Source: Tupaia tana (lineage: Eukaryota; Chordata; Mammalia; Scandentia; Tupaiidae). From it: a stretch of 64,000 nucleotides of DNA. The notes beneath the pieces are model-generated. The model was not told the DNA's origin. It ran no database searches and saw only the letters and a list, made by a program, of their open reading frames with translations. Each line of letters opens with the position of its first letter. The stretch's first letter is position 1. The position numbers were made by a program, and so were the translations under genes. This document shows positions 59,519 to 64,000 of the stretch, piece after piece. The stretch spans positions 4,620,920-4,684,919 of the forward strand of contig JAKSZU010000018.1 of assembly GCA_026018925.1 (NCBI GenBank), given 5' to 3'.

Positions 59519-59833
59519 GAGGTCTTCCAAAAGTCCAGGGAAAGTGCGTTTCATGAACAAACTGAGCGGATTTCAGGTTTTTCTTTGGCACCAAAGTAAA
59601 CTCATGTCTTTAAAAATATTCTGTATTTAAATTTTTAATTTGTTATTATTATTATTTTTTTACTCTGACCAGAGAGAGAGTAAAAGGGAAAGTGAGAAGG
59701 TGAGCCACCAGATCTGGGACTTGAACTGCAGTCAGACATGTGGGAGTCCAGCACCTTAACCACAATGCCACCTCATGGCCCCCAAACTTATGTCTTAGTT
59801 TCATTTTTTTTCGTAAACTTTTTGAAGTCCTCT
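59519..59833. mobile_element. Mariner-like short element, group 2, split by a SINE
   Basis: Left arm gaggtcttccaaaagtccag and right arm (complement) gaggacttcaaaaagtttac are inverted repeats. The core ggatttcaggtttttctttg-gcaccaaagtaaact matches 1679-1762. SINE-A 59611-59783 interrupts it. Confidence 0.6.
59611..59783 (-). mobile_element. SINE-A copy with internal deletion and target-site duplication
   Basis: An A/T-rich tail, actctgaccagagagagagt, agccaccagatctgggactt, gaactgcagtcagacatgtg, head complement ccacctcatggcccc. Flanks are AAACTCATGTCTT (59598-59610) and AAACTTATGTCTT (59784-59796). Confidence 0.9.
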
Positions 59834-60084
59834 CATGCAAATGATTAAGGCAAAGTATGGTGATTTTCATTCTGTCTGCTTTTTTGCTTAGATTCTTGCT
59901 TCATGCTCCACTGTACTTGTGTGTAGATCCTGAGTTGGGCCTGTCTCAGCCCAAGTGTGTTCAGTCTTGGAGTTCAGTCTCCAGAAGGTCAGCTCTGATG
60001 GAGGCTGTAGGGCACAGATTCTCTTTTATCTACTTGAGGCCTCTTTAAAAGATGCTACCCCAAATTTTATGGTGTCTGTTAAAA

Positions 60085-60428
60085 GCTTAATTGTGTCTTT
60101 ACAAATTCATATGCTGAAATCCTAACACTCTGTAGTTCTGAACGTGATTGTATTTGGAGGTAGAGTCTTAAAATATGTAATTAAATTAAAATGAGGTCAA
60201 CAGACTGGGCCCTATCCAGTACAATGACTAGAAGCTTAGGACACGACATGCACTGATGGACGACCACGTGGAGACAAGGGGAGAAGACAGGGAGAGAGGT
60301 CGCAGAACAAGCAACTCTGCCAACACTGATCTTGGACTTCTAGGCTCCAAAATGGTGAGAAATTAAGTTTGTTGTTTAAGCAACCTTTCCCATGGTACTT
60401 TGTCACAGCAACCCTAGCAAAGGAATAT
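60085..60428 (+). mobile_element. MaLR LTR (MLT1A-like)
   Basis: acaaattcatatgctgaaat, acgtgattgtatttggaggt, aaatgaggtcaacagactgg, gatcttggacttctaggctc, ttgttgtttaagcaaccttt and ccctagcaaaggaa follow the MLT1A plan closely. Confidence 0.8.
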
Positions 60429-61606
60429 AGTGTCTACTAAGTACCTGAAATGTGCTAGCCAACGTGGCTCTCACCCATTAGGCAAGTTTGCCAACTGAGA
60501 CGACTATATGAAGATAAAGTGACTTGAAAGGAATAAGCTCCTAGTCTATTGTCTGTCCTACCTTCCGTGACCTTTGCATCCCACTATTGTTTGCCCACAG
60601 AAGGCAGCACAAGGGGGCTTTTCTTCATTCATCCCCTCAACTAATTATGCAGCACCATTGCTAAAGAATGAGGGAGGCACACTATTGACTTTTCAGTGGG
60701 ATAGCTTCAAACTCTCCTTGTGCTTGAATTCATGGAAACTTTGAACTGGGCAACTGTGGACAGAAGGCGACTTTAGCTTCTTTCCAGTCAGGCTGTTTTC
60801 CAGTGTGGCAGCCCCAAAGTGTCAGGGTGTGCCAAGGCAGCTGCCTGTCACCAGGAGCAGGACCACTGCTCTATGTTCCAGACTGGAGATCTTCACCATT
60901 TGGAGCCCAACGTGCCTGTAGTTTTGCCCATTTATCCTACTTCAGCCCATTGGAGATCACTTCCTTCTTCCTTCAAACATCGCATGATGGTGGTTTTGCT
61001 TGTCCATCTCTTATTCCTCTTCCATGCTAGCTTCTTTCCTCATGGTTTACATGGCAGAGCCCTCTCCTGTTGTGAATAGCAAACACAATAGCCCGATTTA
61101 CTGGTCGATCGGAGATCGTAGTCACTGTGCTGAGCATTTCCTATGGCGAACTTTAACTCTTATGGCCTTGTTAATGCCATATAAGATCAAGAAGCTCTGG
61201 GCCAGGAAAGGACAGCGTTCCAAGGTTTTGTTACTGCTAAGTCACAGTACTAGCGCTGGAGGAATCTCTTTTTCTATGATTCCGCACTTCATTTTACTCT
61301 CACACACAGAATCTTCTTTTCCAGGCTGCTCTCCTTGAATACACTGAGTTTGCCAACATCTCTCTTAAAAAGAGGCATCAAGAGGAATATAGAAGCCCAG
61401 TACGTAGCATGGTGGGCCTAGGTGCATGCCAGTTTTGAGATTCTATTGGCTTTTCTAATAGTCATAAGATACTTTTGCCCAAGACCAAGTTTGCAGTCAG
61501 TGGAACCCTCCAGGTTCTTACAAATGACCTTCAAGTGGGTTGAAGCCAGCTGTTGTTATTTTGAATTGGAGGTCATTTGGTGAAGTTTCAGCCTGTTGTT
61601 CTGGCC

Positions 61607-61778
61607 CAGGGTTTCTCACCTGGTTCTATGTTGAGGAAAGGCCAAACTATGCTTTGGAGGATGTTTAGAAAAAACCCTGCTTCTGCCCATTAGATGTGAG
61701 TAGCATCCCCTCCCTCGAGTGTTCTAGACATTGCCAAATGTCATAGAGGGGAACTGTCCTTGGCTAAGAACCACTGTT
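61607..61778 (-). mobile_element. MER20-like hAT element
   Basis: cagggtttctcacctggttc, ggaggatgtttagaaaaaac, gcccattagatgtgagtagc, agacattgccaaatgtcata, and gctaagaaccactg match MER20 end to end, in reverse. Confidence 0.75.
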
Positions 61779-62419
61779 CTAGTACATCCCCGTCAACTAA
61801 AGATGAACTACTTACTTTGTACTATTGGAGAAATCCAAGACTCTGGAGGAATAAACAATACTTAAAAGAAATATCCATTCTTTCTATGACTCTAACAACT
61901 GGAGAGAGGGTGGATATAATGAACTGAGAAATAGATAAGGTTAGGAACAGAGAACCACACACCAAATAGATTTTCCATATGTCTGGCAGAGATGGCAGGA
62001 ACAAAATGCAGAGTGAACTCTCAGACTCTATTACATAGCATGATAAAGTCCACGAATAAAATGTTTACTTCCTCAGTGTGAAAATGAAATTATTCATTTC
62101 ATTCTCCTGCTATCATGCATGACTAGCTCTGGACAAATATAAATAGGTCTGGTGACAAATGTGTTTTAAGAGGCAGACTGTAGATAGGAATGGAATACTA
62201 GCTTTCTAAGCAATTAAATAAATGTTTATCAGGCGTGTGCTATATTTAAGACCCTTGTGGCACTGTAGGCGATACAAAGATGATTAAGGCTCAATTCCAA
62301 AGCTGAGAAGGTGTTTCCCAGATGGGGCACACGTAGTACCCCCGCTGTAGCAGAGATCAGGCGTGCATGAAGATTGCAGAGGGGAGTATAGCTCAGAGGG
62401 GGAGTTTATGGAGAGTTTA

Positions 62420-62535
62420 GAAATGGAAGCACATGACTGACTCTCCCTTGGGGAGGGCCTTGGGAGGCATTTGAGAGGAGCTTGTGCTATAGAGGATGAG
62501 GTCATGATGAAAGGATGCTTGGTGTCGACTCTCCC
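62420..62535. repeat. Diverged duplicate, copy 1
   Basis: It shares gggaggcatttgagaggag, gaggtcatgatgaaag and its flanks with 63534-63647 over about 115 bp. I cannot name the sequence. Confidence 0.85.
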
Positions 62536-62589
62536 TCATGGATTGGAAGCCAGAAGTAGATGAGGGTTAGTGTATGAAGTTCTTGTTGG

Positions 62590-63290
62590 CGCCCTAACGA
62601 ATCACCACCGCCTTGTGGCTTAAAACAGCTCCAATGTAAGACCTGATAGTTCTGACAGTGAGGGTCAGAATCAGGTATTGGCAAGGCTGTGTTCCTTTTG
62701 GAAGCTTCAGGGGAGAAACTGTTTCCCTGCCTTTTCAACCGTTCAGCTTGCATTGTTTGGCTCATGGCCCCTTTCTCTCATCACTCCAACCGACCTCCTG
62801 ATTTTGGGACCAGATCTTCTTCTCTAACTCTGATCCTCATGTTTTCCTCATTTTTTTTTTTTTTTTTTGAGAGGTTTTTGCTACAGGGCGTGTGCGCTTG
62901 CCAGAGAGATGGCGAGAAACAGAGAGACAGAAAGCGAGAAATCACCCCCGGGGGGATGGCCACGCCGCAATCCCTTCTCCTCCATTCTCCTCTCAGGATC
63001 TTGGGCATGCATGCACATGCACCTGGCATGAGTTTAAACCAGTGGGTCTGGGACTCGAACCACGGTCGACTAGATGGGAGTCCAGCGACAGCCATTACGC
63101 CAACTGCTGGTCCCCATGTTTTCCTCTTATCAGGATACTTATGATGACACTGAATCCACCCAGATAATTTAGAGCAATGTTGACATCTCAGGATCCTTAA
63201 TTTAATCACACCTGCAGAATGTGAGGTCATATATTCACAGGTCCCAGGATATGAACCTCATTAGGGTAAGGGAAGCATTGTTTAGCCCAA
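62590..63290 (-). mobile_element. MaLR-type LTR-like repeat split by a SINE
   Basis: ccgccttgtggcttaaaaca, tgtgttccttttggaagctt and cattgtttggctcatggccc precede SINE-A 62851-63114. aggatccttaatttaatcac and ttcacaggtcccaggatatg follow it. Confidence 0.5.
62851..63114 (-). mobile_element. SINE-A copy, young subtype, with target-site duplication
   Basis: T19, gaggtttttgctacagggcg, body with acccccggggggatggcc, B-box complement ggactcgaacc, head complement aactgctggtccc. CATGTTTTCCTC is at 62838-62849 and 63115-63126. Confidence 0.95.
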
Positions 63291-63533
63291 CATAGTTATT
63301 AAGAAAATAACGTCCAAAAATTTGAATTCAGGGAACAGGACACCTGTTATGAAGAATTTAGGCAGATTAAAAAAAAGGCAAGATTAATAAAACACATGCT
63401 GGGGTTTGCATGAACAGAAAGTGGTGGAGAGTTTAATCCAGTCCCACCTCCAAACACCTGGACAACCAGCTCTACCTCATAGTCATGGCATTACGACAAG
63501 GTTCTTCCCAGGCAAAGAAGAACACATTTATTA

Positions 63534-63647
63534 GAAATGAAGGCACATGGCTAACCCTCCTTTGCTGGGGGCATGGGAGGCATTTGAGAGGAGTTGTGTT
63601 ATAGAGAATGAGGTCATGATGAAAGAATGCTTTGCGTCCATTCTCCC
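63534..63647. repeat. Diverged duplicate, copy 2
   Basis: Partner of 62420-62535, same direction, about 1.1 kb apart, with the interval holding other repeats. Confidence 0.85.
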
Positions 63648-64000
63648 AGAGTCTCTGCATGGGGCCTGGCCGGGGAATGAGTCTCACCATTGTGTGTTCT
63701 CACGGACTTGCCATTCTACCCATGAGCATCGGTGGCTGAAGACAGGGAGCTCATTTTTTTCTGGTACCTGTGTCAGCTGGTATGGGTTGATGGCAATTTT
63801 GACAGCTGCTGCTTATATTGCTCTGTCTGTCCCAACTCACAGGAGGATGGGTCTAAAGAGAAGTGCCATCAGGGTAGACAAAATATAAATTATTATTGCC
63901 CTCTCTTCAAAATTCAGCTCTTCTAGTTCCATTTATCCCCTCAGGATCTGTCGTAAAAGATGTGTCCCATTCAATCCACTGTAACTTCACTCTTTGATCC

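Larger units (their letters stand above)
1..64000 (-). other. CDH13: CDH13 gene, 3' part (exons 11-13 and introns)
   Basis: The whole window is read as the 3' part of the T-cadherin gene on the minus strand. Three exons in the order 27444-27586, 7083-7316, 3743-3961 join in matching phases (1/1 at each junction) and give a continuous cadherin protein that I recognise as CDH13. T-cadherin is an atypical cadherin with five extracellular repeats. It is held to the outer membrane by a GPI anchor instead of a transmembrane and catenin-binding tail, and is known as a receptor for adiponectin and LDL and as a guidance and adhesion molecule in neurons and vessels. No other coding exon was found from 27587 to 64000, so intron 10 exceeds 36 kb here, which suits the very long introns of this gene. 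The final exon and the promoter are outside the window. Human exon numbers are from memory. Confidence 0.95.
27587..64000 (-). other. CDH13: CDH13 intron 10, 3' part (over 36 kb)
   Basis: This is intron sequence upstream of exon 11, with no further cadherin-like reading frame on the minus strand. Stretches with no recognised feature are 31380-31900, 34790-36090, 37950-39850, 40085-41370, 42545-43060, 43135-43735, 44580-45320, 45575-46070, 47150-48120, 48900-49630, 51400-53090, 53280-54190, 54500-55430, 55720-57200, 57390-59515, 60430-61600 and 63290-63530. The region 31540-31880 and parts of 38400-41300 are locally GC-richer, but I see no clear CpG island or promoter. Confidence 0.85.

Noticed and set aside
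27587-64000. A second gene or a multi-gene system in intron 10
   Set aside because: I looked on both strands for conserved domains, exon-like frames with splice sites and retrocopies. I found only repeats and unremarkable intron.

Overview
The window is nuclear DNA of a placental mammal. It lies inside one gene, CDH13 (T-cadherin, H-cadherin), read on the minus strand. Three coding exons can be placed to the base from splice sites, reading phase and protein similarity: exon 11 at 27444-27586, exon 12 at 7083-7316 and exon 13 at 3743-3961 (human numbering, from memory). Together they encode about the last 200 residues of a protein of roughly 713. They cover the end of the fourth extracellular cadherin repeat, the whole fifth repeat, and the C-terminal signal that is exchanged for a GPI anchor. 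The last few codons and the 3' UTR should lie below position 1. Exon 10 and everything upstream should lie beyond position 64000.

Everything else is intron: part of intron 13 (1-3742), intron 12 (3962-7082), intron 11 (7317-27443) and part of intron 10 (27587-64000). The introns are dominated by mobile elements of several ages. The youngest and commonest is a tRNA-derived SINE, called SINE-A here, with about 33 copies. It has a tRNA-like head with recognisable A and B boxes, a GA/CT-rich body with a C-run/G-run palindrome, and an A-rich tail without AATAAA. Many copies keep 8-16 bp target-site duplications. A second, weaker tRNA-SINE-like group (SINE-B) is also present. Older layers are MIR and L2 pieces, L1 3' fragments, MaLR LTRs, hAT relatives (MER20, MER5A and MER3 types), Tigger-like remnants and two groups of short mariner-like palindromic elements.

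The lineage cannot be fixed from sequence alone. There is no Alu, rodent B1/B2, carnivore Lys-tRNA SINE, ruminant Bov-tA, horse ERE, rabbit C-repeat or AfroSINE that I can recognise. SINE-A does not match any mammalian SINE I know well enough to name. It is the best marker for identifying the host.

I find no second protein-coding gene, no RNA gene, no CRISPR array and nothing bacterial. The longer open frames are chance readings through SINE copies or simple repeats. The most useful observations are the CDH13 C-terminus (a changed codon at the exon 13 splice junction), the SINE-A family and its nested insertions, an 81-bp palindromic mariner-type family, tandem repeats beside exon 11 and at 14919, and a diverged unexplained duplicate at 62420/63534. 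I see no evidence of a novel multi-gene system.
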